Shown in pieces: positions 47,686-57,527 of a stretch of DNA of 64,000 nucleotides (positions are counted from its first letter, which is position 1; every line of letters begins with the position of its first letter). This DNA is from Lysobacter sp. Root76. GTDB lineage: Bacteria; Pseudomonadota; Gammaproteobacteria; Xanthomonadales; Xanthomonadaceae. The DNA lies in assembly GCF_001428685.1 (NCBI RefSeq), contig NZ_LMIK01000007.1:187662-251661 (forward strand). Direction: 5' to 3'. The position numbers were made by a program, and so were the translations under genes. The notes beneath the pieces are model-generated. The model worked only from the letters and a program-made list of their open reading frames with translations. It was not told the DNA's origin and did not search any database.

Positions 47686-47747
47686 GAGAGGTTGAGAGGT
47701 TGAGAGGTTGAGAGGTTGAGAGGTTGAGAGGTTGAGAGGTTGAGAGG
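47686..47747 (+). repeat. Octanucleotide tandem repeat (GAGAGGTT)7
   Basis: Seven complete GAGAGGTT units (47686-47741) and a partial eighth, starting 13 bp after the XRE stop codon. Purine-rich on the plus strand. No open frame of interest. Confidence 0.88.
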
Positions 47748-47770
47748 CGGGAGGGTTCGTCGGTAAGGCG

Positions 47771-47980
47771 ATCGCGGCTCACGCCGCTCCCACAGACAGC
47801 GGCCGCGCCTCATGTGGGAGCGACGTGAGTCGCGATGATGGAATGCGAACGGCCGCGCCGCTTCGATTGCGTCGCGCATTCGATGGGGTCACGCGGTTTT
47901 GCGATGTTTCGCGGTCGCGGCTCACGCCGCTCCTACCCCAGGCGGGGCGGTTGTGGGGTAGGAGCGACGTGAGTCGCGAC
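47771..47980 (+). repeat. Cluster of four REP elements in alternating orientation
   Basis: Inverse copy 47771-47793, direct 47814-47836 (GTGGGAGCGACGTGAGTCGC), inverse 47915-47936, direct 47958-47980 (GTAGGAGCGACGTGAGTCGC). The direct copies are the GCGACGT...GTCGC variant, with compensatory changes that keep the hairpin. No gene lies in 47674-48006. Confidence 0.88.
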
Positions 47981-48006
47981 CGTCCAGCGCGAACGGCCGC
48001 GCGGTT

Positions 48007-48798
48007 TCACTTCTTCTTGCTGGCCGCCGGCTTGTTCGGAATCGGCTTGAGCGCGCCGTAGCGCTCTTTTTTAGGCTTACCCGGCAGCGGCGGGAATTCC
48101 AGCGTGCTTTCCGGCAGCTTGTGCTCCGGCGCGCGCGACAGCAGGTCGCGGATCAGGCTCAGGCGGCCCTGGCGCTGGTCGTTGAAATCGACCAGGGTCC
48201 ACGGCGCGTGCTTGCTGTGGGTGGCCGCGAGCATGGCTTCGCGGGCGCGGGTGTAGTCGTCGTAGTGCTTGCGCGCCTCGACATCGATCGACGACAGCTT
48301 CCAGCGCTTGAGCGGGTCGGCCAGGCGTTCGGCGAAACGTTCCTCCTGCTCGGCCTGGTCGCAGCACAGCCAATACTTGAACAGGACGATGCCGTCGTCG
48401 GTGAGCAGCTTCTCGAACGCGGGCGCCTGCTTGAGGAAGGCGGCGACCTGATCGGGCTTGGCGAAACCCATCACCTGCTCGACGCCGGCGCGGTTGTACC
48501 AGCTGCGGTCGAACAGCACGATCTCGCCGGCCGCGGGCAGGTGCGGCACGTAGCGCTGGAAATACCACTGGGTGCTTTCGCGGTCGTTGGGCTTGGGCAG
48601 GGCGACGACATGGCACTGGCGCGGGTTGAGGTGCTCGGTGATGGTGTTGATCGCGCCGCCCTTGCCGGCGGTGTCGCGGCCCTCGAACAGGATGACGATG
48701 CGGCGGCCGCTGTGCTGGACCCAGCGCGCGACATCGGCCAGTTCCAGCTGCAGCGCTTCGAGCTGGGCTTCGTAGTCCTTGCGCTTGAGCTTGCTCAT
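48007..48798 (-). CDS. ppk2: Polyphosphate kinase 2 (PPK2)
   Basis: A 263-residue kinase that transfers phosphate between polyphosphate and nucleoside phosphates. Walker A GRDTAGKG at 40-47, Walker B-type FDRSWYNRAG at 96-105, lid residues around QEERFAERLADPLKRWKLS. A Lys-rich C-terminal tail (KPIPNKPAASKKK) is present. Length and motifs fit one-domain class I PPK2 enzymes, which mostly phosphorylate nucleoside diphosphates. Translation is coupled to the upstream XRE gene by an ATGA overlap. Confidence 0.94.
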   Translation of the reverse strand: MSKLKRKDYEAQLEALQLELADVARWVQHSGRRIVILFEGRDTAGKGGAINTITEHLNPRQCHVVALPKPNDRESTQWYFQRYVPHLPAAGEIVLFDRSWYNRAGVEQVMGFAKPDQVAAFLKQAPAFEKLLTDDGIVLFKYWLCCDQAEQEERFAERLADPLKRWKLSSIDVEARKHYDDYTRAREAMLAATHSKHAPWTLVDFNDQRQGRLSLIRDLLSRAPEHKLPESTLEFPPLPGKPKKERYGALKPIPNKPAASKKK

Positions 48799-49163
48799 CG
48801 CTGGGCCTTCTTCTTGGCCGGCGCGCGCGCCGGGCGGCTGCGCTTGGTGCCGGCCATCGCGGTGGCGACTTCGAGCAAGGCGCCTTGTTGGGTGGTGTTG
48901 AGCGCGCGGTAGGCGGCGAGCAGGTCGTGCTCGCCCTGGGTGCGGGCCGGGTCGAAGGTGCTGGCCAGCTCCGACAGCAGCGCGCCCGCGGGCACGCCGA
49001 AGGTGCGGGCGAGCGCGTCGAGCTGGTCCTTGCCGGGCAGCTTTTCGCCCTGCAGCCAGGCGCTGACCGTGGCCACGCCGGCGCGCGGGATCGCGGTGGC
49101 GATGTCGGCGGCGTTCATGCCGCGGGCCTTGGCGAGCAGTCGCAAGGTGGTACCTAGCGGCAT
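48795..49163 (-). CDS. Small XRE-family DNA-binding protein
   Basis: A 122-residue protein with an N-terminal helix-turn-helix (about 5-60: LRLLAKARGMNAADIATAIP, VATVSAWLQGEKLPGKDQLDALA) and a Lys/Arg/Ala/Pro-rich tail (SRPARAPAKKKAQR) that may add non-specific DNA affinity. ATG 49163 is followed closely by ppk2 with a 4-nt overlap, so it may autoregulate the pair. Confidence 0.82.
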   Translation of the reverse strand: MPLGTTLRLLAKARGMNAADIATAIPRAGVATVSAWLQGEKLPGKDQLDALARTFGVPAGALLSELASTFDPARTQGEHDLLAAYRALNTTQQGALLEVATAMAGTKRSRPARAPAKKKAQR

Positions 49164-49168
49164 GGCGA

Positions 49169-49702
49169 TCACTCCTTGTGAGCGGGTTCGAGCAAACGGG
49201 GACGCAGGGTGGCGAGATTGCAGGGCCGGGTGCGCGCGTCGAGCTGGGCGCGGATGATCTTTTCCCAGGCGGTGCGGCAGGCCGAGGTCGAGCCCGGCAG
49301 GCAGAACACGAAGGTGGCGTTGGCCAGGCCGGCGAAGGCGCGCGACTGCAGGGTCGAGGTGCCGATCTCGTCGAAGCTGAGCGAGCGGAACAGCTCGCCG
49401 AAACCGGGCATTTGCTTGTCCAGCAAGGGCAGCAGCGCTTCGGGCGTGGAGTCGCGGCCGGTGAAGCCGGTGCCGCCGGTGACCAGCACGCCGTCGATCT
49501 CGGGGTCGGCGATCCACTGCGATACCGCCGCGCGCAGGCGGTAGCGGTCGTCGGGCAGCAGCCGGCGCTCGCCGAGGCGGTGGCCGGCCTCGCTCAGCGA
49601 CTGCACCAGGTAGTCGCCGGAACTGTCTTCGGCCAGGGTGCGCGAGTCCGATACGGTCAGCACGCACAGTCGCAAGGGAATGAAATCGCGTTCTGCGGTC
49701 AT
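49169..49702 (-). CDS. moaB: MoaB/Mog-type molybdopterin biosynthesis protein
   Basis: A 177-residue MPT-binding protein of the MoaB/MogA fold, acting in molybdopterin adenylylation. The signature VLVTGGTGFTGRDSTPEAL is present, as are VLTVSDSRTLAEDSSGDYL and the C-terminal LPGSTSACRTAWEKII. ATG 49702 gives the usual N-terminus. No other moa/moe gene is in the window. It lies just upstream of the XRE/ppk2 pair on the same strand (5-bp gap), probably co-transcribed. Confidence 0.92.
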   Translation of the reverse strand: MTAERDFIPLRLCVLTVSDSRTLAEDSSGDYLVQSLSEAGHRLGERRLLPDDRYRLRAAVSQWIADPEIDGVLVTGGTGFTGRDSTPEALLPLLDKQMPGFGELFRSLSFDEIGTSTLQSRAFAGLANATFVFCLPGSTSACRTAWEKIIRAQLDARTRPCNLATLRPRLLEPAHKE

Positions 49703-49829
49703 GCGGCGAAGCCTAGCGCAATCGTGGTGGAGAGGGGGCGGCGCGAGTGCGCGGGCGGTCGGCGGGCGTGGTCGCGGTTTGCGCCGCTCCTGCCCCAAAG
49801 CCTTGTTTCGGCGGATGCGAAAGAGCCGT

Positions 49830-51557
49830 TCAACGCGCTGCGAGCTCGAACGGCGCCGGCGGCAGCCTGCATCGATGCCGCTGCGCCATGGTCGCGACGG
49901 CGGCAGCGAAATCGAGCGCGAAGCCGGCCATGTCGAACAGGCCGCTGTCGGTGCGCCGTTGCGCCAGTTCGGCGCGCAGGGCGGTCAGCGCGGCGCGGTC
50001 GCGGCCCAGCGCGATCGCGCGGGCGATGAAGGCCGCATCGTCGTCGACATTCATGCTGGTCAGGCCGAGGTGGTGGTTCAGGCTGCCGGCGACGCGCGCG
50101 GCGAAGGTCGCGCCGGGGCGGGTCAGCACCGGGCAGCCGGCCCAGAGCGCGTCGGAGGCGGTGGTGTGGGCGTTGTAGGGCTCGGTGTCCAGGAACAGAT
50201 CGGCCTGTTGCAGCCGCGCCAGATAGTCGGCGTGCGGCTGCTTGGGCATGAACACCAGCCGTTGCGGCGCCACGCCCTGCGCCTGCGCGAACGCGCGCAG
50301 GCGCGCGTCGGCCTCGCCCGGGCCGGACAACAACCACAGCACGCTGTCCGGCACCTCGCGCAGCACCGCCAGGGCCCGGCCCATGCTGCGCGGGTTGAGC
50401 TTGTAGCTGTTGTTGAAGCAGGCGAACACGGTGCCGGTGTCGGGCAGGCCGCAGGCGGCGCGCGGCGGCGGCGGCGGAATCGCGCGCGCGGTGTCGGAGG
50501 GCTGGAAGCAGCGCGGCAGCCAGGCCACGGCCTCGCTGTAATGCGGCGCCATCCCGTCGGGCAGGGCATAGCGGTCGGCGAGCACGTAGTCGATCCAGGG
50601 TGCGCCCGAAGTGCCGGGGTAGGCCAGCCAATTGACCTGCACCGGCGCCGGCCGCAGCGCGAGGGCTTCCGGCACGCCGCCGCCGCCCCAGCCGCGCAGG
50701 TCGAACAACACCTCGATGCCGACGCCGCGGATCGCCGCGGCGACCTGCGCGTGCGGGCGCTGCGAGACGTCGTGCAGCGTATGCGCGGCCGCGCGCAGGC
50801 GTTGCCGCACCGGGCCGCCGTCGTCGCCGTTGAGCGCGAACAGGTGCAGCTCCAGGCCGGGCTGCGACTTCAGCGCCTCGAATAATGCAACCGTGAGCAG
50901 GCCGGTCGGATGCGCGCCGAAACCGTTGGACAGGAAACCTGCGCGGACCGGCGCGTCGTCGTCGGCGCGCGCGGCCGCCGCGGGCAAGGGGCGCACCGCG
51001 CGCGCGATCTCGGCCGCGCGCAAATGCGCGCAGCGCAGTTGCTCGGCGGCGTCGGCGTCTTCGCTGAGGAAGGCGAACGGTTCCACCGCGGCGCGGCCGG
51101 CCGCGACCGCATCGCGGACCTGGCGCGACAGCGCGTCGAGATCGCGCCAGTCGCAGAGCTTGCGGCGCCAGGCCAGCAGATACGCGGCCAGCTGCGGTTC
51201 GTCGGGCGCGAGCGCGTGCGCACGGGCGTAGGCCTGCGAGGCGGCCTCGGCTTCGCCGGCGTCTTCCAGGGCGTGCCCCAGCCAGACCGCGATGCCGGGG
51301 TGGTCGGGCGCATTGCGCGCGGCCTCGCGCAGGCTCGCGACGGCGTCCTCGCGCCGGCCCAGCATCCATTGCGCGCGGCCCAGTCGCGCCAGCGCTTCGG
51401 GATGGCCGGGGCGCAGGCTCAGCGCGCGTTGCGCCGCGCTCGCGCCGGCCGCGGCGTCGCCGGCGTCGAGCTCGTGTTCGGCCAGCACGATCCAGGCGAT
51501 CGCATCGCCCGGATTGCGTTGCAGGGCCAGGCGCAGTTCGGCGCGCGGGTCGTTCAA
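49830..51557 (-). CDS. TPR/SPINDLY-type O-GlcNAc transferase-like glycosyltransferase (GT41)
   Basis: A 575-residue protein: three or four TPR units in the first 130 residues (ALRLALQRNPGDAIAWIVLA-like repeats such as PEALARLGRAQWMLGRREDA), then a GT41 catalytic region with PVRAGFLSNGFGAHPTGLL, VQVNWLAYPGTSGAPWIDYVL, FACFNNSYKLNPRSM and DLFLDTEPYNAHTTASDALW. The last two are the UDP-sugar and acceptor-site signatures of the OGT family. The closest type is the Xanthomonas OGT homologue. Cytoplasmic; target proteins unknown. Confidence 0.92.
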   Translation of the reverse strand: MNDPRAELRLALQRNPGDAIAWIVLAEHELDAGDAAAGASAAQRALSLRPGHPEALARLGRAQWMLGRREDAVASLREAARNAPDHPGIAVWLGHALEDAGEAEAASQAYARAHALAPDEPQLAAYLLAWRRKLCDWRDLDALSRQVRDAVAAGRAAVEPFAFLSEDADAAEQLRCAHLRAAEIARAVRPLPAAAARADDDAPVRAGFLSNGFGAHPTGLLTVALFEALKSQPGLELHLFALNGDDGGPVRQRLRAAAHTLHDVSQRPHAQVAAAIRGVGIEVLFDLRGWGGGGVPEALALRPAPVQVNWLAYPGTSGAPWIDYVLADRYALPDGMAPHYSEAVAWLPRCFQPSDTARAIPPPPPRAACGLPDTGTVFACFNNSYKLNPRSMGRALAVLREVPDSVLWLLSGPGEADARLRAFAQAQGVAPQRLVFMPKQPHADYLARLQQADLFLDTEPYNAHTTASDALWAGCPVLTRPGATFAARVAGSLNHHLGLTSMNVDDDAAFIARAIALGRDRAALTALRAELAQRRTDSGLFDMAGFALDFAAAVATMAQRHRCRLPPAPFELAAR

Positions 51558-51564
51558 AGCCGGC

Positions 51565-52020
51565 TCAGGCCGCGGTCAACGGCAGGTGGTAGCGCAGGGT
51601 GCCGTCGTAGCGCTGCCAGCCGCCGGCGTCGTACAGCGCCTGCGCAGTCGCGTTGTCGGGATTGGTTTCCAGTTCCAGGCGCACCGCACCGTCGGCGCGG
51701 GCGAAGCCGGCCGCGGCGTCCAGCAGCGCCTGGGCGACGCCGCGGCGGCGCGCGTCGGCGTTCACGAACAGGTCGTTGAGCACCCACACCCGCGCCGCGC
51801 GCACCGAGGAGAACGTCGGATAGAGCTGGGTGAAGCCGACCGGCGCGGCGTCGAGTTCGGCCAGGAACACCGCCGACTCGTCGCGCTGCAGACGCTGGGC
51901 GATGAAGGCGCGCGAGGCGTCTTCGTCGTAACGCTGCGTATAGAAGTGCCGGTAGCGGTCGAACAGCGGTGCGAGCGCGTCGAGGTCGTCGAGACTGGCG
52001 CGGCGGACGGTGGGGCTCAT
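51565..52020 (-). CDS. GNAT family N-acetyltransferase
   Basis: A 151-residue acetyltransferase. Acetyl-CoA motif A is in WVLNDLFVNADARRRGVAQAL (the RRRGVA pyrophosphate loop), and motif B around ELETNPDNATAQALYDAGGW. The substrate is not predictable. It lies 7 bp upstream of the OGT-like gene on the same strand and may share its transcript. Confidence 0.88.
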   Translation of the reverse strand: MSPTVRRASLDDLDALAPLFDRYRHFYTQRYDEDASRAFIAQRLQRDESAVFLAELDAAPVGFTQLYPTFSSVRAARVWVLNDLFVNADARRRGVAQALLDAAAGFARADGAVRLELETNPDNATAQALYDAGGWQRYDGTLRYHLPLTAA

Positions 52021-52093
52021 GGGCGATCGATCCGGCGAGGGAGGTCGGATTATGGCGCTCGGGGTGCGGGGCGTCATCGCGGGAGTGGGGCAG

Positions 52094-52219
52094 CCCTCAC
52101 CCCAACCCCTCTCCCGCAGGCGGGAGAGGGGCTAAGCAGCATCGGGGAGGGATAGATGGCGTGTTCTCGCCATCCCTTCTCCCGCTCGCGGGAGAAGGTG
52201 CCAGCAGGGCGGATGAGGG
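52094..52219. repeat. Dispersed CCCTCACCCCAACCCCTCTCCCGC element with two hairpins
   Basis: First hairpin CCCCTCTCCCGC / GCGGGAGAGGGG (about 52106-52132); second CCTTCTCCCGC / GCGGGAGAAGG (about 52174-52199); the outer CCCTCA and TGAGGG (52214-52219) are inverse. This element is common in intergenic regions of many proteobacteria. It separates prfA from the GNAT gene and may end transcripts. Confidence 0.8.
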
Positions 52220-52225
52220 CCGCTC

Positions 52226-53308
<1,083 letters not shown>

Positions 53309-53370
53309 GGGAGCCGGGGTTCGGAGTGTGGGATTCGGATCGGCGAAGCGAACGACGCGTGTGGGCGTCG

Positions 53371-54666
53371 CTAGGCTTCGCGGCCGGAATCCGACTCCGA
53401 CGCGGCGTCGCTTGCCTCTCCCGGCGGCTCCGGAAACAGCTTGTCCGCCGCCCGCGCGAGTTCGGCGTTGCCGCTGAGCGCGGCCTCGCGCAGGGCGATG
53501 GTCGGTGCGTGCAGCAGGCGGTTGGTCAGGGTGTGGGCGAGGAAGTTCAGCACTTCGGCCGGATCCTGCCCGGCGTCGAGCTGCTGCTTGGCCTTGGCCA
53601 GCACTTCGGCGCGCGCGGCTTCGCCGTGCGCGCGCAGGCGCTTGAGCGGCGCGGTGCGGGTGCTCGCGGCCATGGTTTCGACGAAGCGCGCGACCTGCAG
53701 ATCGACGATCGCCTCGGCTTCGGTCGCGGCCTCGCGGCGGCTGCGGCGGTTGTCCTCGATCGCCCGTTCGAGGTCGTCGACGGTGTAGAGGAAGGTGTCC
53801 TTGAGATCGGCCACGTCCGCGGCGATGTCGCGCGGCACCGCCAGGTCCAGCAGCAGCATCGGCCGATGCTTGCGGGTGGCGAGCGCGGCGGCGACCTGGG
53901 GCCGATGCAGGATCGGTTCGCGGCTGGCGGTGGCCGACAGCACGATGTCGGCCTCGCCCAGGTGGCGGTCGAGTTCCGACAGCGGCAGGGCCACGCCGCC
54001 GTGGCGGCTGGCCAGGTCCTGGGCGTGGCTGAGGGTGCGGTTGGCGATCAGCAGGCGCTTGGCCTTGGCCTGCACCAGGTGGCGCGCGGCCAGTTCGATG
54101 GTCTCGCCCGCGCCGATCAGCAGCACGGTCGAGTCCTCCAGGCGGGCGAAGGATTCCTGCGCCAGCCGCACCGCGGCCGACGCCACCGACACCGGATTGG
54201 CGCCGATGCGGGTGTCGGTGCGGGCGCGCTTGGCGGTCGAGAACGCCTGCTGGAACAGGCGGTCGAGCTGACTGCCCAGGCTGCCTGCATTGCGCGCGGT
54301 GGCCCAGGCGTCCTTGACCTGACCCAGGATCTGCGGCTCGCCCAACACCAGCGAGTCCAGCCCGGTCGCGACCCGGAACAGGTGGCGCACGGCGTCGGCG
54401 TCGCGGTGGCGATACAGATAGGCGTGCAGGTCGCCCATGTCCTGCGGGTGCGTGGCCAGCCAGTCGGCCAGGGCGCGGCCGTCGTCGTCGGCGACCGCAT
54501 ACAGCTCGGTGCGGTTACAGGTCGACAGCAGCGCGACCTCGCTGACCTGCGGCAACGCGCGCAGCGTCGCCAGCGCGGCCGGCACGGTCTCGGACGAGAA
54601 CGCGACCCGCTCGCGCAGGCTGACCGGCGCGGTCTGGTGGTTGATGCCTAGGACGAACAAGCTCAT
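53371..54666 (-). CDS. hemA: Glutamyl-tRNA reductase (HemA)
   Basis: A 431-residue enzyme that reduces Glu-tRNA to glutamate-1-semialdehyde, the first step of C5 heme synthesis. Catalytic Cys50 is in [28 protein letters not shown] and the NADPH-binding [16 protein letters not shown] follow. The C-terminal dimerisation helix ends in a short acidic tail ([19 protein letters not shown]). ATG 54666 is the family start ([10 protein letters not shown]). It is divergent from the TPR protein gene, with promoters for both in 54667-54805. Confidence 0.97.
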   Translation of the reverse strand: MSLFVLGINHQTAPVSLRERVAFSSETVPAALATLRALPQVSEVALLSTCNRTELYAVADDDGRALADWLATHPQDMGDLHAYLYRHRDADAVRHLFRVATGLDSLVLGEPQILGQVKDAWATARNAGSLGSQLDRLFQQAFSTAKRARTDTRIGANPVSVASAAVRLAQESFARLEDSTVLLIGAGETIELAARHLVQAKAKRLLIANRTLSHAQDLASRHGGVALPLSELDRHLGEADIVLSATASREPILHRPQVAAALATRKHRPMLLLDLAVPRDIAADVADLKDTFLYTVDDLERAIEDNRRSRREAATEAEAIVDLQVARFVETMAASTRTAPLKRLRAHGEAARAEVLAKAKQQLDAGQDPAEVLNFLAHTLTNRLLHAPTIALREAALSGNAELARAADKLFPEPPGEASDAASESDSGREA

Positions 54667-54805
54667 CGGACAGTGATGCGTCCTGGGGCATGCGCCGACG
54701 GCGGTCGACGGGGCGGGGTAGGGGACATCCGTTCAGGTGCTTGCGATAAGCTGCGGGCTGCTGAAGGCCGCCATTCTACCGGCCCGTTTGGTTTCGACGA
54801 ATTCG

Positions 54806-56542
54806 ATGGATTCGATGGGTTCGATTCATGTTGTCTCAAGCCGCCGCGCCACCCCGCGCGCCCTGACCGTCCTGGCCGGCGCCGTCCTGGCCGTGCTGCT
54901 GGCGCCGGCCGCCGCCGCGCCCTCGGCCAAACCGGCGCAGGCGCTGCCCGCCGACGCCTCGGCCGCGACCAGCGCCGCGCTGGAGCCTTTGCTGACCGGC
55001 GAATTCGCGCTCCAGGCCGGCAAGCTCAAGGAAGCCGCGACCGCCTACGCCGCCGCCGCCCGCGCCGCCAAGGACAAGGACCTGGCCGCGCGCGCCACCG
55101 ATATCGCGATCGTGGCCAAGGAGGACAAGCTGGCCGCCGAATCGCTGGCGCTGTGGCGCGAGCTCGGCGGCGACGGCGCGCCGCTGCTGGCCTCGCAGGC
55201 GATCCTGGCCCTGCGCGGCGGCGACGAACGCGCCGCCCTGCGCGACCTCGACCGCCTGATGCTGGCCGACGAAACCGGCTGGCGGCGGGTGCTGGGCGTG
55301 CTTTCGACCGGCTCCAAAGACCCGCAACAGGCCGCGCGCCTGCTGGAAAAGCTGATCGACGGCAGCCAGATGCCCAAGGACCTGATGGCCTGGGTCGCCT
55401 TCGGCCTGTACGCCCAGCGCCTGGACCAGCCCAAGCTGACCGAGCGCATCGTCGGTGAGGTGGTCGAGCGTTTCCCCGGCAATCCGCGCGTCAGCCTGCT
55501 GCGCGCCAGCCAGCTGCGCGAGGAAGGCAAGAAGGACGAAACCCGCAAGGTGCTGGAGTCGATCACCGACCAGGCCGACGCCGACCCGCAGCTGCGCGGC
55601 CTGATCGCCCAGGAATACGACGCCCTCGGCGACCTGCCGACGGCCGCGGCGGTGATGGGCCGCGGCGAGCAGGACGACCAGACTTACGCCCTGCGCGCCT
55701 CGCTGCTGGCGCGCGCCGAAGACAAGAAGACCCTGACCGCGCTCTACGACGAGCTGCGCCGCAACGCCGCCAAGCCCGAGCCGGGCCGGCGCCTGCTGCT
55801 GGGCCAGATCGCCGAATTCCTGGAGCGCAACGACGAGGCCCTGGACTGGTACCGCGGCGTGCCCGGCGGCCCGCAGCGCTGGGTCGCCAAGCTGCGCGCG
55901 GCCAACGTGCTGCACGAACTCAAGCGCGCCGACGAGGCCTACGCCGCGCTGAGCGCGATGCAGGCCGACGCCTCGGCCGACGACGACACCCGCCGCGACG
56001 CCTACCTGCTGGAAGCCGCGCTGCGCGCCGAGGACAAGAACGACGCCGGCGAGCTCGACGCCTTCGCGCGCGGCCTGGCCGCGTTCCCGGACGAGCCGGA
56101 AATCCTCTACGCCCGCGCCCTGAGCTATGAGCGCAGCGACGACATCCCGCGCGCCGAGGCCGATTTCCGCCGCATCCTGGTCGCCGAGCCCGACAGCGTG
56201 GCCGCGCTCAACGCGCTCGGCTACACCCTGGCCGATCGCACCACCCGCTACCAGGAGGCGCTGGAGCTGATCCAGCGCGCCCGCACCGCCGAGCCCGACA
56301 ACGCCGCGATCATCGACAGCTACGGCTGGGTGCTCTACCGCCTGGGCCGCCATCAGGAAGCCTTGGCGGAGCTGCGCCGCGCCCTGACCCTGCAGAAGGA
56401 CCCGGAGATCGCCTCGCACCTGGCCGAGGTGCTGTGGGCGGTCGGCAAGAAGGACGAGGCGCGCAAGTATTTCGATCAGGCGCGCAAGCTCGACCCCGAC
56501 AACCGCGCCCTCAAGCGCGCCCTGGAAAAGACCGGCGCATGA
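54806..56542 (+). CDS. TPR-repeat exported protein
   Basis: About 578 residues from ATG 54806 (ATG 54815 is equally possible; the start region has tandem TTCGATGG repeats and no strong ribosome site). An N-terminal signal segment (ALTVLAGAVLAVLLAPAAAA) is followed by many TPR units across the protein, clearest near the end (IIDSYGWVLYRLGRHQEALA, HLAEVLWAVGKKDEARKYFD). This position, divergent from hemA and just before lolB, is held by a TPR protein in many gammaproteobacteria; the biochemical role is not known. It overlaps lolB by ATGA. Confidence 0.9.
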   Translation: MDSMGSIHVVSSRRATPRALTVLAGAVLAVLLAPAAAAPSAKPAQALPADASAATSAALEPLLTGEFALQAGKLKEAATAYAAAARAAKDKDLAARATDIAIVAKEDKLAAESLALWRELGGDGAPLLASQAILALRGGDERAALRDLDRLMLADETGWRRVLGVLSTGSKDPQQAARLLEKLIDGSQMPKDLMAWVAFGLYAQRLDQPKLTERIVGEVVERFPGNPRVSLLRASQLREEGKKDETRKVLESITDQADADPQLRGLIAQEYDALGDLPTAAAVMGRGEQDDQTYALRASLLARAEDKKTLTALYDELRRNAAKPEPGRRLLLGQIAEFLERNDEALDWYRGVPGGPQRWVAKLRAANVLHELKRADEAYAALSAMQADASADDDTRRDAYLLEAALRAEDKNDAGELDAFARGLAAFPDEPEILYARALSYERSDDIPRAEADFRRILVAEPDSVAALNALGYTLADRTTRYQEALELIQRARTAEPDNAAIIDSYGWVLYRLGRHQEALAELRRALTLQKDPEIASHLAEVLWAVGKKDEARKYFDQARKLDPDNRALKRALEKTGA

Positions 56543-57498
56543 GCGCGCGGGCGCTGACCGCCGCGGCCCTGGCCGCGCTGCTGAGCGCCTGCGCCGGGCA
56601 GGCCGTGCGCGGCCCGGCCCCGCCGGCGCTGTCGCCGGCCGCCGTCGAGGCCGCCCAGGTCGCCCGCGAATCCGCGCTGCGCGAGCAGTCCGAATGGTCT
56701 TTGAGCGGCCGCATCGCGCTCAGCAACGGCCGCAACGGCGGCTCCGGCCGGATCGAGTGGCGCCAGAACGGCGCCCGTTACGAAGTCGCGCTCAGCGCCC
56801 CGGTCACCCGCCAGAGCTGGCGCCTCAGCGGCGATGCCGCCGGCGCGCGCCTGGAAGGTCTGGAAGGCGGCACCCGCAGCGGCCCCGACGCCGCCGCGCT
56901 GCTGCGCGAGGCCACCGGCTGGGAGATCCCGATCGCGGCCCTGAGCGACTGGGTGCGCGGCCTGCGCGCCCAAGGGCAGGCGCCGGCGGAGGTGCGCTAC
57001 GGCGCCGACGGCCGCCCGGCCCGGATCGAGCAGGGCGGCTGGAGCATCGACTACCGCTGGCCGGCGGCCGAGGGTTCCGACCGTCCCTCGCTGCCGTCGC
57101 GGCTGGATGCGGTGCGCGGCGAGGCCAAGGTGAAGTTGATCGTGGATGAGTGGCAGGGGTCGGCCAGCGTCGCCGGTGCGCCGCTGCAAGGCGCGCAAAC
57201 CGTTCAGCTGCGCAATGAGCTTGCGGCGCTGAACCTCGCCGATCCCGCCGCCGATCTAGCGGTGAATCTGGCGGCGGGCGATCTGAGCGCGATCGGTATC
57301 TGCGGCTATGCCTGCGATGCCCCCGGCCTGAGCGCGGACAACGAGCGCCGGGTTCGCGTGCGCAATCTTTCCGGTACCGGCGACATGATCGAGAACGCCG
57401 AGCATGAGCGGCTTATGCGGCAGGCCGCAGCCTATGCGCGAACCTACAACGCAGCCCTCGATGCCTGGCTGCGGGCGAATCCTCCGTCCGCGGACTGA
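56539..57498 (+). CDS. lolB: LolB outer-membrane lipoprotein receptor with a C-terminal extension
   Basis: A 319-residue lipoprotein; lipobox LLSAC gives Cys18. Residues 20 to about 206 are a normal LolB ([33 protein letters not shown]), which accepts lipoproteins from LolA and inserts them into the outer membrane. Usual length is about 200-215, but here the frame continues for about 113 residues ([12 protein letters not shown] to RANPPSAD), containing [19 protein letters not shown] and [18 protein letters not shown]. This resembles a separate family of small secreted proteins, so a fusion by loss of the lolB stop is likely. It is followed by ispE after 29 bp. Confidence 0.92.
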   Translation: MSARALTAAALAALLSACAGQAVRGPAPPALSPAAVEAAQVARESALREQSEWSLSGRIALSNGRNGGSGRIEWRQNGARYEVALSAPVTRQSWRLSGDAAGARLEGLEGGTRSGPDAAALLREATGWEIPIAALSDWVRGLRAQGQAPAEVRYGADGRPARIEQGGWSIDYRWPAAEGSDRPSLPSRLDAVRGEAKVKLIVDEWQGSASVAGAPLQGAQTVQLRNELAALNLADPAADLAVNLAAGDLSAIGICGYACDAPGLSADNERRVRVRNLSGTGDMIENAEHERLMRQAAAYARTYNAALDAWLRANPPSAD

Positions 57499-57527
57499 CC
57501 GCGCCGTCCTCCGATTCGTCGCCCGCC

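Noticed and set aside
47686..47747. Possible CRISPR-like array
   Set aside because: Units are 8 bp and contiguous with no spacers; it is a microsatellite. The 6-bp array at 26267 and the 82-bp duplication also lack spacers.
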